Shown here: positions 16,231 through 25,315 of the stretch, in pieces
Position numbering within the stretch: position 1 is the stretch's first letter
Layout: every line of letters begins with the position of its first letter
Source: Mycetocola lacteus
GTDB lineage: Bacteria > Actinomycetota > Actinomycetes > Actinomycetales > Microbacteriaceae
Direction: 5' to 3'
Assembly: GCF_003667575.1 (NCBI RefSeq)
Contig: NZ_RCUY01000002.1
Coordinates: 248,001-312,000, forward strand
DNA length: 64,000 nt
The notes under the pieces: model-generated
Seen by the model: the letters and a program-made list of their open reading frames with translations, nothing else
Database searches by the model: none
What the model was told of the DNA's origin: nothing
Position numbers and translations under genes: made by a program

Positions 16231-17256
16231 CTAGTACTCCCGAATAAAGACCGTGGTCTCCCCGACGCTGGCAAACCCCAGCCCCGCATACAGGGTGTTG
16301 GCACCGGTGGGGCTGGCCGAGTCGACCTCAAGAATCACCGAGGGCAGGTCCCCCTCGACCCCGGCGTTCAGCAGGTGGGTGAGCAGCGCGGGAGCCAGCC
16401 GGCGGCCGCGCCAGTCGCGAATCACCCCCACCAGCTCGATCAATGCGTCCTCGGCCGGTTCGGTCACCGTGCTCAAAGCAAACCCCACGACCCGCTCCTG
16501 TTTGCCCCCGTCATCATGGGCCAGGGCCACAAACGACAGATCTCCGCGGAAGTGGCCACCGCGCACCAGCCGGTTCCAGCGTTCCTTGGTGTTGGGCTGG
16601 GATCCCCAGTTGTCGCGGAAGGCATCGTTACGGGCGATCCGAGTGCGGTCGTAGAACTCCTCGGTGCAGTTGACGATCCGCACCCCCTCGGGCGGCGCGA
16701 GCGGTGTCACCGGCCGGTCCAGCGGGTGTCGCATCTCCTGGTAGTAGCGTTCGGGCACGAGCCCGTGCGTCCGAGCCAGCGCCTGCAGCGCCGGGTTCTG
16801 TGCATCCGCATAGAGCATGCTCCAGCCGGGGAGGCCCAGGTCATATTCGGCCAGCTGTTCGGCCGAACGCGCGAGCTGCCAGGCCAACACCTCGCCGCCG
16901 ATCCCGCGCCCCCGCCAGAGCGGATGCACCGCCCCAAACAGATATGACTGCACCCGTGTCGCATGTCCGCCGGCAACCACACACAGCGCATGGGCCACGT
17001 ACTCGCCGTTCTCGGCCAGGCCCACCAGGGTGTCCCGGGTGGGGTCCACATTCGAGGTTTCAAACGTTTCGGTGATCGCCGATCGGGGGCTGAGCCGCTC
17101 GGGACTATCAATCTCGTCGGCGGCCCGCTGGAGCCTCCAGATCGCGTCGATATCCTCGGGTCCTGCCGCGCGCCAGGTCACCACATCCGGGTGATTCGGC
17201 ACCGGTACTGCGGGGCGCTCCGCCAGGCGGTCACGCAAACTCGGCTGTGAGCTCAT
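16231..17256 (-). CDS. Tandem-GNAT acetyltransferase
   Basis: A 341-aa protein with two GNAT folds. The N-terminal one has the acetyl-CoA loop HPLWRGRGIGGEVLAWQ and the C-terminal one VIRDWRGRRLAPALLTHLL. The arrangement resembles mycothiol synthase (MshD) and other double-GNAT proteins of Actinobacteria, but the sequence does not let me name the substrate. It is convergent with the acyltransferase gene and divergent from the small alarmone synthetase gene, 164 bp away. The ATG at 17256 gives the full first domain. Confidence 0.85.
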   Translation of the reverse strand: MSSQPSLRDRLAERPAVPVPNHPDVVTWRAAGPEDIDAIWRLQRAADEIDSPERLSPRSAITETFETSNVDPTRDTLVGLAENGEYVAHALCVVAGGHATRVQSYLFGAVHPLWRGRGIGGEVLAWQLARSAEQLAEYDLGLPGWSMLYADAQNPALQALARTHGLVPERYYQEMRHPLDRPVTPLAPPEGVRIVNCTEEFYDRTRIARNDAFRDNWGSQPNTKERWNRLVRGGHFRGDLSFVALAHDDGGKQERVVGFALSTVTEPAEDALIELVGVIRDWRGRRLAPALLTHLLNAGVEGDLPSVILEVDSASPTGANTLYAGLGFASVGETTVFIREY

Positions 17257-17420
17257 GCCTTCAGGCTACGCTCGCCCCGGACGATTTACCAGGCCCCGAA
17301 TGCGGTGTATCCGATCGTGCATCCGGGGATGGCACCTTCTTTATGTGCGCCTTATGGATCGCACGTGCAGGATCGGCCGATAGCCTCATATCAGCAGCTT
17401 TCCAGCGAAAGGTCAGAAGA

Positions 17421-18158
17421 ATGCCCCTCCCCAGCGCCGCCGAACGCAAGATTCTTGGTCAGGAGATGACCCGGATGATGATGGCCTACCGCTTCGGTCT
17501 GGATGAGATCTCCACCAAGATCAAGATCCTGCGGGACGAGTTCACCTACGTCCACGAATACAACCCGATCGAGCACGTGAGCTCTCGGGTGAAGTCCCCG
17601 GCGAGCATCATCGAAAAGGCCAAGCGGCGGGGTATCGAGCACACGGTCGAGGCGCTGCGGCGGGAGGTACGCGACATCGCGGGCATCCGCATCACCTGTA
17701 GCTTCGTCCCCGACATTTACACCGTCGCGGACCTGATCACCAACCAGCAGGACGTAACCGTGATCGAGGTACGGGACTACATCAAAAACCCGAAGCCCAA
17801 CGGCTACCAGAGCCTGCACGTGCTGGTGGAGGTTCCGGTGTTCCTGTCCGACCGGGTCGAATCGGTGCCGGTGGAGATTCAGATTCGCACGGTCGCGATG
17901 GACTTCTGGGCGAGCCTGGAGCACAAGATCTACTACAAGTTTGAAAAAGACGTCCCCGGTGACGTCCTGGCCGAGCTCAAGGAGGCCGCCGAAACCGCCG
18001 CCGCCCTGGACCGCAAGATGCTGCGGCTGCGCGAGCAGGTGCGCTACATCGATGCGGCCACGCCTTCGTTGCCCGAGCACACCTCGGCGCTGACCGAGGC
18101 CACGAACCTGAGCAAGCTCTTCTCGGGTCTGCTGGAGGAAACCTCCCGCGGCGAATAG
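17421..18158 (+). CDS. RelQ/YjbM-type small (p)ppGpp synthetase
   Basis: A 245-aa single-domain alarmone synthetase that transfers pyrophosphate from ATP to GDP or GTP. It lacks the HD hydrolase and TGS/ACT domains of long RelA/SpoT. Synthetase motifs are present: DIAGIRITCSF, YIKNPKPNGYQSLHV (nucleotide-binding loop) and EIQIRTVAMDFWASLEHKI, with a C-terminal helical region from about residue 175 for tetramer formation. The ATG at 17421 is supported by GAAAGGTCAGAAGA upstream and by the family N-terminus; the frame is open upstream. It faces rplQ across a strong terminator. Confidence 0.93.
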   Translation: MPLPSAAERKILGQEMTRMMMAYRFGLDEISTKIKILRDEFTYVHEYNPIEHVSSRVKSPASIIEKAKRRGIEHTVEALRREVRDIAGIRITCSFVPDIYTVADLITNQQDVTVIEVRDYIKNPKPNGYQSLHVLVEVPVFLSDRVESVPVEIQIRTVAMDFWASLEHKIYYKFEKDVPGDVLAELKEAAETAAALDRKMLRLREQVRYIDAATPSLPEHTSALTEATNLSKLFSGLLEETSRGE

Positions 18159-18166
18159 CCCCTCCG

Positions 18167-18216
18167 TTAAAACGACGATGCCGCATCCCCGAAGGGATGC
18201 GGCATCGTCGTTTTAA
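18167..18216. terminator. Bidirectional terminator between relQ-like gene and rplQ
   Basis: A perfect 23-bp inverted repeat with a CGAA loop. The left arm begins TTAAAACGACGATG, so both directions end in a UUUUAA tract. It serves the convergent alarmone synthetase and rplQ genes. Confidence 0.92.
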
Positions 18217-18227
18217 GAAGCCGAAGA

Positions 18228-18743
18228 CTACTTGGTCTCCTCGGCGGCGGCTTCCTCAGCCACAACCTCGGTGGTCTCCTCGGCGACCACGGGGGTCTCC
18301 TCGGCGACGACCTCGACGGTCTCCTCGGCTACCGGAGCGGCAGCCTTCTCGGCGGCCGGCTTGGCAGCCTTCTTCTTCGGGGTGACGGGCTCGAGAACGA
18401 GCTCGATCACTGCCATGGGGGCGTTGTCACCCTTGCGGTTCCCGATCTTGGTGATGCGAGTGTAACCACCGTTACGCTCCGCAACCTGCGGGGCGATCTC
18501 GGCGAACAGCTCGTGCACGATGCCCTTGTCGGTGATGACACCGAGCATACGACGGCGCGAAGCCAGGTCGCCACGCTTCGCGAAGGTCACGTAACGCTCT
18601 GCAACGGGCTGCAGACGCTTGGCCTTGGTGAAGGTGGTGGTGATGCGCTTGTGCTCGAAGAGCGCAGCGGCGAGGTTGTTGAGCAGCAGGCGCTCGTGAG
18701 CGGGACCGCCACCGAGGCGGGCGCCCTTGGAAGGCTTAGGCAT
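18228..18743 (-). CDS. rplQ: 50S ribosomal protein L17
   Basis: L17 lies on the solvent face of the 50S subunit near the tunnel exit. The conserved core is residues 1-120 ([20 protein letters not shown], then [25 protein letters not shown]). The C-terminus adds about 50 residues of Ala/Lys then acidic Glu/Val/Thr repeats ([19 protein letters not shown]), giving 171 aa compared with about 120 in E. coli. It is the last gene of the alpha operon and directly precedes the terminator. Confidence 0.97.
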   Translation of the reverse strand: MPKPSKGARLGGGPAHERLLLNNLAAALFEHKRITTTFTKAKRLQPVAERYVTFAKRGDLASRRRMLGVITDKGIVHELFAEIAPQVAERNGGYTRITKIGNRKGDNAPMAVIELVLEPVTPKKKAAKPAAEKAAAPVAEETVEVVAEETPVVAEETTEVVAEEAAAEETK

Positions 18744-18793
18744 GTTGAAACTCCAGTTAGAAAAAGGGTGACGTCGGCGAACCGACGGGAAGG

Positions 18794-19786
18794 TTAGTTA
18801 GCTACGTCGTCCTCGAAGCCCGAGTAGAAGTGGGCGCCATCGAACCCGGGAACCGAGTCCTTCAGGGACAGACCCATCTCAACGAGCTTGTCGCGTACCT
18901 CGTCAACCGACTTCTGACCGAAGTTGCGGATGTTCATCAGCTGGGTCTCGGACAGAGCAACCAGCTCCGAGACGGTGTTGATGCCTTCGCGCTTCAGGCA
19001 GTTGTAGGAACGGACCGACAGGTCCAGGTCCTCGATCGGAATCGACAGTTCGCTCGACAGGACAGCGTCAACCGGCGCGGGGCCGATCTCGATGCCCTCG
19101 GCTGCGGTGTTCAGCTCACGAGCCAGACCGAACAGCTCTACCAGGGTGGTGCCAGCCGAAGCGATGGCATCCCGGGGGGAGATGGCGGACTTGGTCTCCA
19201 CGTCGACCACCAGGCGGTCGAAGTCGGTACGCTCACCGGCACGAGTTGCCTCGACGCGGTAGGTAACCTTCAGGACCGGCGAGTAGATCGAGTCGATCGG
19301 AATCTGACCGGCCTCGGAGAACTCGTTGCGGTTCTGACCGGCGGACACGTATCCACGGCCACGCTCGATGGTCAGCTCAAGTTCAAACTTGGCCTTCTCG
19401 TTCAGGGTCGCGATGACGAGCTCGGGGTTGTGAACCTCGACACCGGCCGGAGCCGAGATGTCGGCGGCGGTAACCTGACCGGCACCGGTCTTACGCAGGT
19501 AAGCGGTGATCGGCTCATCGTGCTCGCTCGAGACAACCAGACCCTTGATGTTCAGGATGATCTCAGTGACATCTTCCTTTACACCGGGGATGGTGCTGAA
19601 CTCGTGCAGAACGCCGTCGAGGCGGACGCTGGTAACGGCGGCTCCGGGGATCGACGACAGCAGGGTGCGACGCAGGGAGTTACCCAGCGTGTAACCAAAA
19701 CCGGGCTCGAGCGGCTCGATAACGAACCGGCTGCGGAACTCGGAAATGTTCTCTTCGGTGAGCGTCGGGCGCTGTGCAATAAGCAC
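18794..19786 (-). CDS. rpoA: RNA polymerase alpha subunit
   Basis: RpoA (330 aa) nucleates polymerase assembly through its N-terminal domain (about 1-235, [31 protein letters not shown]). Its C-terminal domain (about 250-315, [28 protein letters not shown]) contacts UP elements and activators. Length and motifs are normal. It lies between rpsK and rplQ; rpsD, which often precedes rpoA, is absent from this cluster. Confidence 0.98.
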   Translation of the reverse strand: MLIAQRPTLTEENISEFRSRFVIEPLEPGFGYTLGNSLRRTLLSSIPGAAVTSVRLDGVLHEFSTIPGVKEDVTEIILNIKGLVVSSEHDEPITAYLRKTGAGQVTAADISAPAGVEVHNPELVIATLNEKAKFELELTIERGRGYVSAGQNRNEFSEAGQIPIDSIYSPVLKVTYRVEATRAGERTDFDRLVVDVETKSAISPRDAIASAGTTLVELFGLARELNTAAEGIEIGPAPVDAVLSSELSIPIEDLDLSVRSYNCLKREGINTVSELVALSETQLMNIRNFGQKSVDEVRDKLVEMGLSLKDSVPGFDGAHFYSGFEDDVAN

Positions 19787-19863
19787 TATTGGTTCCTTTC
19801 GGCTAAGTGTCCGCTATATGACACTTGCGTGTGCGAGGTTTTGACGTACAGTGCTGAATCCGC

Positions 19864-19892
19864 GGCCGAGCGGTTCCGGAGAACCGCTCGGC
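19864..19892 (-). other. Hairpin in the rpsK-rpoA gap
   Basis: GGCCGAGCGGTTC pairs perfectly with its complement across a 3-4 nt loop in the 123-bp gap between rpsK and rpoA, where rpsD would be expected. No U-tract follows, so an RNA processing or stability element is more likely than a terminator. Confidence 0.5.
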
Positions 19893-19909
19893 CACAGCCC
19901 AGGGAAGGA

Positions 19910-20308
19910 CTAAACGCGGCGACGCTTCGGCTGGCGGCAACCGTTGTGAGCCTGAGGGGTCACATCGTTGATCGAGCCAACCTCGAGGCCTGCGGCCTGA
20001 AGCGAACGGATGGCGGTTTCGCGACCCGAACCCGGGCCCTTCACGAACACGTCAACCTTCTTCATGCCGTGCTCCTGAGCCTGGCGCGCGGCCGACTCTG
20101 CTGCCAGCTGAGCGGCGAACGGGGTCGACTTACGCGAACCCTTGAAGCCAACTCCACCGGACGAAGCCCAGCTGATAACCGCACCGGTGGTGTCGGTGAT
20201 CGAGACGATCGTGTTGTTGAAGGTCGACTTGATGTGGGCCTGGCCCACGGCGACGTTCTTCTTTTCCTTCTTGCGCGGCTTGCGTGCAGCCGACTTAGTT
20301 GATGCCAT
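19910..20308 (-). CDS. rpsK: 30S ribosomal protein S11
   Basis: S11 (132 aa) is in the platform of the 30S subunit and lines the mRNA path near the E site. Family matches are [38 protein letters not shown] and the basic C-terminus [15 protein letters not shown]. The lysine-rich N-terminus is typical of Actinobacteria. It lies 42 bp downstream of rpsM. Confidence 0.98.
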   Translation of the reverse strand: MASTKSAARKPRKKEKKNVAVGQAHIKSTFNNTIVSITDTTGAVISWASSGGVGFKGSRKSTPFAAQLAAESAARQAQEHGMKKVDVFVKGPGSGRETAIRSLQAAGLEVGSINDVTPQAHNGCRQPKRRRV

Positions 20309-20350
20309 TGTGAATGATCTCCTTAGGTCCTATGAGGGCGCTGGCAGGGC

Positions 20351-20725
<375 letters not shown>

Positions 20726-20896
20726 GTTGGCTTCTCCTAGGAGTAGTGCGGAGGTGTGGGGCAATTCCGGGGTCCCGGGCCTCCGACCCGGGGTGTCCCT
20801 TCCACGAGGGAAGTTCTTGGAAACGCCTATATATTCTGTTACTGCTGTGGCCACGCATAACCGAGGCCGGATGATCGGTAAACCGATCGAGCTTAA

Positions 20897-21010
20897 TTAG
20901 CCCTGACGCTGCTTGTGACGCGGGTTCTCGCAGATGACCATAACGCGGCCGTTACGACGAATCACCTTGCACTTTTCGCAGATGGGCTTAACACTGGGGT
21001 TGACCTTCAC
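20897..21010 (-). CDS. rpmJ: 50S ribosomal protein L36
   Basis: A 37-aa protein with GTG start at 21010 that begins [19 protein letters not shown] and ends NPRHKQRQG. Cys12, Cys15, Cys28 and His33 form the zinc ribbon of the zinc-containing (C+) type of L36. It is the first gene of the rpmJ-rpsM-rpsK-rpoA-rplQ unit. infA, its usual upstream neighbour, is 2.1 kb away because two AraC-type genes intervene. Confidence 0.95.
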   Translation of the reverse strand: MKVNPSVKPICEKCKVIRRNGRVMVICENPRHKQRQG

Positions 21011-21102
21011 GGCAACTCTCTTTCGCTGTCCTCGTACCCGGAAAATCCCGGGCCGTTACTTACAGCACCAATGAAAGTATCGGCGCTGGTCTGGCGGAAA
21101 TA

Positions 21103-21121
21103 GGCACGCCGAAACGCACAC
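21103..21121 (-). promoter_or_regulatory. GTGTGCGTTTCGGCGTGCC motif upstream of rpmJ
   Basis: On the minus strand this 19-mer is GTGTGCGTTTCGGCGTGCC, 92 bp upstream of the rpmJ start. Close relatives occur upstream of infA (23418-23436) and at the start of the rpsL transcript (46787-46805). TTGACC (11 nt further upstream) and TATTTT directly before it may belong to the promoter, but their spacing is not standard. Confidence 0.6.
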
Positions 21122-21216
21122 AAAATACCAAGGGTCAACACTACGGCATTTTCGGGCGTTTCGCCACCCGGGCGTTTCGCGGTGTGGTAACGCTCAAGCG
21201 TTACGGAACAAAGTCC

Positions 21217-22209
21217 CTAGTCCGAGGCGGATTCCGCGTCCTCGTCGCGACCACCGTGCACGGCGCGCAGCTGGGTGGGGGTCTGATCCATGACCTGGTT
21301 CATGACCCGGCGCAGCTGATTGGCCCCGGCAAATCCCGAGCGGATCGCCACATCGTCGATCGACACGTCATCGAACCGGCGATCCATCAGCATCGAGACC
21401 GCATGCTCCAGCCGGCGCTTGCGAATCACGTTGGACACGTTCTCGCCGTAGTCGGAGTAGAGCCGCTGCAACGAACGCGGAGACATCCCATAGTGGGCGG
21501 CAATCGAGGAGACCGAAAGGTCGGGGCGGGTGAAGTGCGCCCCGATGTAGCCACGAACCACCGCGCGCTCCTCGGCCCGGCGGGTGACCACCGAGTCCTG
21601 GCTGGGCAGCGTGGCCACAAAGACCTCGTTGAGCATCTTGGTGATGGTGCGGCTCACCCGCAGCTCATCCACCGGTGCCAGCGGGAAGGCGGCCGGGCGC
21701 AGCAGCGCCTCGAAGAAGGATGCGGTGGCACCGTTGAAGAGCTCATCGCGGCGAATGTAGCGCATCTGCTTTTCCTGGGCCAGGCCCGCGGGAAAGAGGA
21801 GTTCTCGGTCCACGGTGATCGTGACATAGCGGGTGCGCTCGGGCAGGTGAATCTGGGTCGGCACGGTGTCAAAGCCGATGACCGCATCCCCGGGGGTCAG
21901 CACCACGTGCCGGCCACGCTGGTCAATTTCCAGCCGGCCCTCACGAACAAAGGTGAAACGCACCTTATCGGGGGCATCGTAGTGGTCGGTCGCCAGCGAC
22001 ACGTTGAGCGAGGTGGTGAGGATGCTCTGGATCCGGAAGTATCCGATTCGCGCAACCCGTGTCCGCAGGTCAAAGTGCTCGGCATCCGAGGTGGTAACCC
22101 CGTCCGAGGCCGCCAGCATCGCGACACCCTCGGGGCCAAAATAGGCGCGGTCCGAAATCGAATTATCGGCGGTGTGCGGGTTGAGTAGTCGTTTTCTTGC
22201 CTCGCTCAT
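21217..22209 (-). CDS. AraC-family transcriptional regulator (complete)
   Basis: A 330-aa regulator with an N-terminal sensor region of the AraC-binding/cupin-like type (about 40-180) and a C-terminal two-HTH DNA-binding domain. The first HTH is SVSSIAAHYGMSPRSLQRLY and the second SIDDVAIRSGFAGANQLRR, ending in the conserved TPTQLR. The ATG at 22209 overlaps the stop of the upstream paralog by ATGA, so the two are translationally coupled. It lies between infA and rpmJ, a place usually free of regulators. The ligand and targets are unknown. Confidence 0.88.
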   Translation of the reverse strand: MSEARKRLLNPHTADNSISDRAYFGPEGVAMLAASDGVTTSDAEHFDLRTRVARIGYFRIQSILTTSLNVSLATDHYDAPDKVRFTFVREGRLEIDQRGRHVVLTPGDAVIGFDTVPTQIHLPERTRYVTITVDRELLFPAGLAQEKQMRYIRRDELFNGATASFFEALLRPAAFPLAPVDELRVSRTITKMLNEVFVATLPSQDSVVTRRAEERAVVRGYIGAHFTRPDLSVSSIAAHYGMSPRSLQRLYSDYGENVSNVIRKRRLEHAVSMLMDRRFDDVSIDDVAIRSGFAGANQLRRVMNQVMDQTPTQLRAVHGGRDEDAESASD

Positions 22210-23018
22210 GAGATCTCCCGTCCGGCGATGTCTCGGAGTTCATCGCGCAGGCTGCGTGGCGCCGACTGAAACAGGCGCTGCAGCGAGCGGGTGGACATCC
22301 CGTAGTGTTCGGCGATATTCGCGACCGAGAACGAGGCGGTACCCCGCTGCGTAAAGGCGTATTCGAGGATGGCCTGACGCTGTTCTTCCAGCCGCTCCTC
22401 GGGGGTGCGCGCGGCCTCCACATAGCCGAGGTGCAGCTCAACCAGGAAGGAGTCGAAGACGCGGCAGAGCCGGGTGACCTGCTCGAGACCCAGGGGGTAG
22501 AGGCGCGCCTCAAAGAGCCCGAGGAAGAACCCGGCCATACCCGAGGGGAGCAGCGCCGGGGCCACCACCTTGCGCACCGCATGGGGAAACGAGATTCCCC
22601 CGGAGTCCAGGACATCGCGGTCCACCGCGACCGAGATGCCGCTTGCGGACTCGACGATCTCCGCCAGGTAGGGCTGCCACCCGATCACGATCGCGCTCTC
22701 CCCCGCGCCCAGCTCGACGGTACGGCCCGCCTGGGTCAACCGGAGCTTGCCGCTCAGGACATAGACAAAAAGCATCTTTTCGTGGGTGTCCGGCGTGGCC
22801 GGACGATGCAGGAGAACCGGGGTCACCGCAAACCGGCGAAACAGATATCCGCCGATGCGTACCGAGTCCTGCGAGAACACAAAGTCCTCGGGGCGTTGCC
22901 CCTCCACCAGCTGCATACCGGACGAGTGCGGAACGCTCTCAAATCCCAAGTAGCGATGGTGCTGCAGCTGATTAGAGCCGCGTGTACCTAAATTCCAGAT
23001 CTCCGTGCTGTCGGACAT
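22206..23018 (-). CDS. AraC-family regulator lacking the second HTH
   Basis: A 270-aa protein with the same plan as its downstream neighbour: a sensor domain (about 40-190) followed by an HTH (SVANIAEHYGMSTRSLQRLF). It then stops 20 residues later (RDELRDIAGREIS), before the linker helix and second HTH that AraC proteins use for binding. The shortening is not an obvious sequencing frameshift, because the stop overlaps the next start as ATGA. It could bind half-sites weakly, form a heterodimer with the complete protein or act as its sensor or antagonist. These roles are inference. Confidence 0.82.
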   Translation of the reverse strand: MSDSTEIWNLGTRGSNQLQHHRYLGFESVPHSSGMQLVEGQRPEDFVFSQDSVRIGGYLFRRFAVTPVLLHRPATPDTHEKMLFVYVLSGKLRLTQAGRTVELGAGESAIVIGWQPYLAEIVESASGISVAVDRDVLDSGGISFPHAVRKVVAPALLPSGMAGFFLGLFEARLYPLGLEQVTRLCRVFDSFLVELHLGYVEAARTPEERLEEQRQAILEYAFTQRGTASFSVANIAEHYGMSTRSLQRLFQSAPRSLRDELRDIAGREIS

Positions 23019-23073
23019 CTTTTCTCCCCCCTAACCGGATCGTGACCCGGCTAGCCCCCAGACTAGCGTTATG

Positions 23074-23109
23074 AAAACGGGTGACACCAGCCCCCGCTGG
23101 TGTCACCCG
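23074..23109 (-). terminator. Terminator after infA
   Basis: CGGGTGACACCAGC and its perfect complement flank a CCCC loop (23078-23109), followed by UUUU in the transcribed direction. It isolates infA from the two AraC genes and from rpmJ. Confidence 0.88.
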
Positions 23110-23120
23110 ATAAATCCGTA

Positions 23121-23342
23121 CTACTTGTAGCGGTAGACGATCCGCCCACGCGTCAGGTCGTAGGGCGTCAGCTCTACGATCACGCGGTCTTCGGGCAGGA
23201 TGCGAATGTAGTGCTGACGCATTTTGCCACTGATCGTGGCCAGGACCTTGTGTCCGTTGGTCAGTTCCACTCGAAACATCGCGTTGGGGAGGGCCTCTAC
23301 AACCTGGCCCTCGATCTCGATGACGCCGTCTTTCTTGGCCAT
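23121..23342 (-). CDS. infA: Translation initiation factor IF-1
   Basis: IF-1 (73 aa) is a single OB-fold protein that occupies the 30S A site during initiation. It begins [20 protein letters not shown] and ends [12 protein letters not shown], the normal length and sequence for Actinobacteria. It appears to be transcribed alone: a 172-bp gap with a conserved motif lies upstream and a strong terminator follows. Confidence 0.98.
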   Translation of the reverse strand: MAKKDGVIEIEGQVVEALPNAMFRVELTNGHKVLATISGKMRQHYIRILPEDRVIVELTPYDLTRGRIVYRYK

Positions 23343-23417
23343 AGCCTCACTGTCACTCAGTATCGAAGTCCGATCGGCTCGTTCTGAGCCAGCGGGGCAC
23401 TCATGCGCCCAAATCGG

Positions 23418-23436
23418 GGCACGCCGAAAGCGCACC
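23418..23436 (-). promoter_or_regulatory. GGTGCGCTTTCGGCGTGCC motif upstream of infA
   Basis: Minus-strand 19-mer, 76 bp upstream of infA, sharing CTTTCGGCGTGCC or GTTTYGGCGTGCC with the motifs before rpmJ and rpsL. TATTCT lies 8 nt upstream of it and may be the -10, which would put the motif at the transcript start as in rpsL. Confidence 0.55.
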
Positions 23437-23488
23437 AAGAAACAAGAATATGTCATTACGCGACGATGCGCCACCGCGCGTTATCATG

Positions 23489-23508
23489 CCGCCCCATAAT
23501 CGGGGCGG
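23489..23508 (-). terminator. Hairpin after pabC
   Basis: CCGCCCC and GGGGCGG flank a 6-nt loop 7 bp past the pabC stop. The stem is stable but no U-tract follows, so it is a weak terminator candidate. Confidence 0.45.
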
Positions 23509-23514
23509 AATTGC

Positions 23515-24393
23515 CTAGTGCGTACGCGCCAACAGGGCGTGCACCAGAGACTCATTCAACTCGGGCTGCTGGGTCACGGGCTGACCATCCAGGGTCCGAA
23601 TCGGGGCCGCCATGCGCACACTCGACAGCAGCCAGGCACCGTCGACCGAGCCCAGCGACACCGCCGGAATCTGACGATACACGCAGGTGTAGCCCTGGGT
23701 GCGCAGCCACTCGAAAGCGGCATCCACGGTGGTGCCGGCAAGAATGGCCTCATCCCGCGGGGGCGAAACAAACTCCCCATCGGTGTACACCAGCAGCGAG
23801 GAGGTCGGCCCCTCGAGCGCCAGGCCCTCGGTTGAAATGAACAGTACGTCATCCGCGCCACGGGATGCGGCCTCACGCAGGGCCGCCATGTTGATCGCGT
23901 AGGACAGGGTCTTGGCGCCGGCCAGCAGCCACGGGGTTCGCTCGCTCGCGTGCACTGACAGACCGCGCTCCAGGCTCACCACGGCAAGCCCAGAGTGACG
24001 CTCGGGCAGGTCTGCGGGGGTCTCATCGGCGGCCAGCCAGGCGCTCGGCCCCTCCCCCGGTACACCGCGGGTCAGGCTCAGCCGGAGCGACCCGGTGCCG
24101 GTCTCGGGCAGAGTGTCGGCGGCGATGGCCAGGGCCGCCCGCCACTGGTCCAGGTGGGGTGCGGGCAGGTCAAGCAGACGGGCCGAGCGTGCCAGCCGGT
24201 TGAGGTGCGCGGTCTCTGCCTGGATCGAACGATTCACCACACCAAAGGTTTCAAAGATGCCATCCCCACGCACGATCCCCGCGTCCCGCAAGGAAACCAC
24301 GGCCTCGGCCGCGGGACGAACGGTCTGGGCGAACCCGCCCTCGGGTTCGGGTGCATCGGCGGCCAGGGGCGAAAGAAAGAACACTGCGCTCAT
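23515..24393 (-). CDS. Aminotransferase class IV, probable aminodeoxychorismate lyase
   Basis: A 292-aa PLP enzyme of fold type IV. Candidate pabC: it would convert 4-amino-4-deoxychorismate to p-aminobenzoate and pyruvate for folate synthesis. Features are GDGIFETFGVV near the N-terminus, the PLP lysine in LAGAKTLSYAINMAALREA, and EGLALEGPTSSLLVY with the conserved Glu. Branched-chain or D-amino-acid aminotransferases share the fold, so the specificity is inferred from the FETFGV and KTLSY context. The ATG at 24393 is preferred; the open frame upstream crosses the map terminator. Its place between map and infA is unusual. Confidence 0.8.
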   Translation of the reverse strand: MSAVFFLSPLAADAPEPEGGFAQTVRPAAEAVVSLRDAGIVRGDGIFETFGVVNRSIQAETAHLNRLARSARLLDLPAPHLDQWRAALAIAADTLPETGTGSLRLSLTRGVPGEGPSAWLAADETPADLPERHSGLAVVSLERGLSVHASERTPWLLAGAKTLSYAINMAALREAASRGADDVLFISTEGLALEGPTSSLLVYTDGEFVSPPRDEAILAGTTVDAAFEWLRTQGYTCVYRQIPAVSLGSVDGAWLLSSVRMAAPIRTLDGQPVTQQPELNESLVHALLARTH

Positions 24394-24430
24394 GCATTCA
24401 CCATAAACCCGCCGCCTGCGCCGCGCACAC

Positions 24431-24459
24431 AAAAACCCGGCCTCTTTCGAGGCCGGGTT
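24431..24459 (-). terminator. Terminator after map
   Basis: AACCCGGCCTC, loop TTTC and a perfect complement lie 11 bp past the map stop, followed by five U residues. It ends the secY-adk-map unit before pabC. Confidence 0.9.
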
Positions 24460-24469
24460 GAGGCAAACG

Positions 24470-25312
24470 CTAACGAATCGGCGTCGGGGTGATCCCGAAG
24501 GGAGCGAGGCCCGCGGCCCCACCGTCCTCGGCGGTCAACACCCAGATACCGTCCCGGTGCACGGCCACGCTGTGCTCCCAGTGGGCGGCAGGCTCGCCAT
24601 CGGCGGTGGTCACCGTCCACTCATCGTCCTGGATGATGGTGTCGATCTTTCCCCGCACCACCATGGGCTCGATCGCGACCACGAGCCCGGGGCGAACCTC
24701 AGGGCCCTTCTCGCGCACCCGATAGTTGAAGACGGGCGGATCCTCATGCATGTCGCGGCCGATGCCGTGCCCCACAAAGTCTTCGAGGATCCCGTAGTCG
24801 TGTCCGCCGCCCTGTGCGACGATGTGGTCCTCGATCGCGGCCCCCACCTCGTTCAGGTGCCTGGCCGAGGCCAAACGGGCGATACCGGCCCACAGGGAGC
24901 CCTCGGTGACGTCATTCAGGCGGCGACGCAGGGCCACCAGCTCGGGATCGGCGAAATTGTCCAGAACGGTGGTGAAGGCCGAATCGCCGTTCCAGCCGTC
25001 GAGGATCGCACCGGAGTCGATCGAGAGAATGTCTCCGGGCTCAAGCGGGCGATCATTCGGGATGCCGTGCACCACGTCGGCGTTCACCGATGCGCACACG
25101 GTATGCCGATAGCCCGGCACCAGCTTGAAGTTCGACGCACCGCCGGCCGCGATGATTGCGGCTTCGGCGATAGCGTCGAGCTCCAGCGTGGTGATGCCGG
25201 GCCGGATGGCCTCGCGCACGGCCGCAAGCGATGCGGCCGTGGCGAGACCCGGGGCGACCATCCGGCGCATCTGCTCCGGGGTCTTATAGATTTTTTTCTT
25301 GCGGAAGATCAC
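24470..25312 (-). CDS. map: Methionine aminopeptidase, type I
   Basis: Removes the N-terminal Met from nascent proteins using two metal ions. All five ligands can be placed: Asp in LSIDSGAILDGW and GDSAF, His in GHGIGRDMHEDP, Glu in VAIEPMVV and Glu in AHWEHSVAV. At 280 aa it matches actinobacterial MetAPs. It follows adk by 3 bp, the usual secY-adk-map order. Confidence 0.97.
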   Translation of the reverse strand: MIFRKKKIYKTPEQMRRMVAPGLATAASLAAVREAIRPGITTLELDAIAEAAIIAAGGASNFKLVPGYRHTVCASVNADVVHGIPNDRPLEPGDILSIDSGAILDGWNGDSAFTTVLDNFADPELVALRRRLNDVTEGSLWAGIARLASARHLNEVGAAIEDHIVAQGGGHDYGILEDFVGHGIGRDMHEDPPVFNYRVREKGPEVRPGLVVAIEPMVVRGKIDTIIQDDEWTVTTADGEPAAHWEHSVAVHRDGIWVLTAEDGGAAGLAPFGITPTPIR

Positions 25313-25315
25313 GAA

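Noticed and set aside
21187-21204. Inverted repeat GTAACGC/GCGTTAC after the AraC gene as a terminator
   Set aside because: The stem is only 7 bp and no U-tract follows in the transcribed direction.
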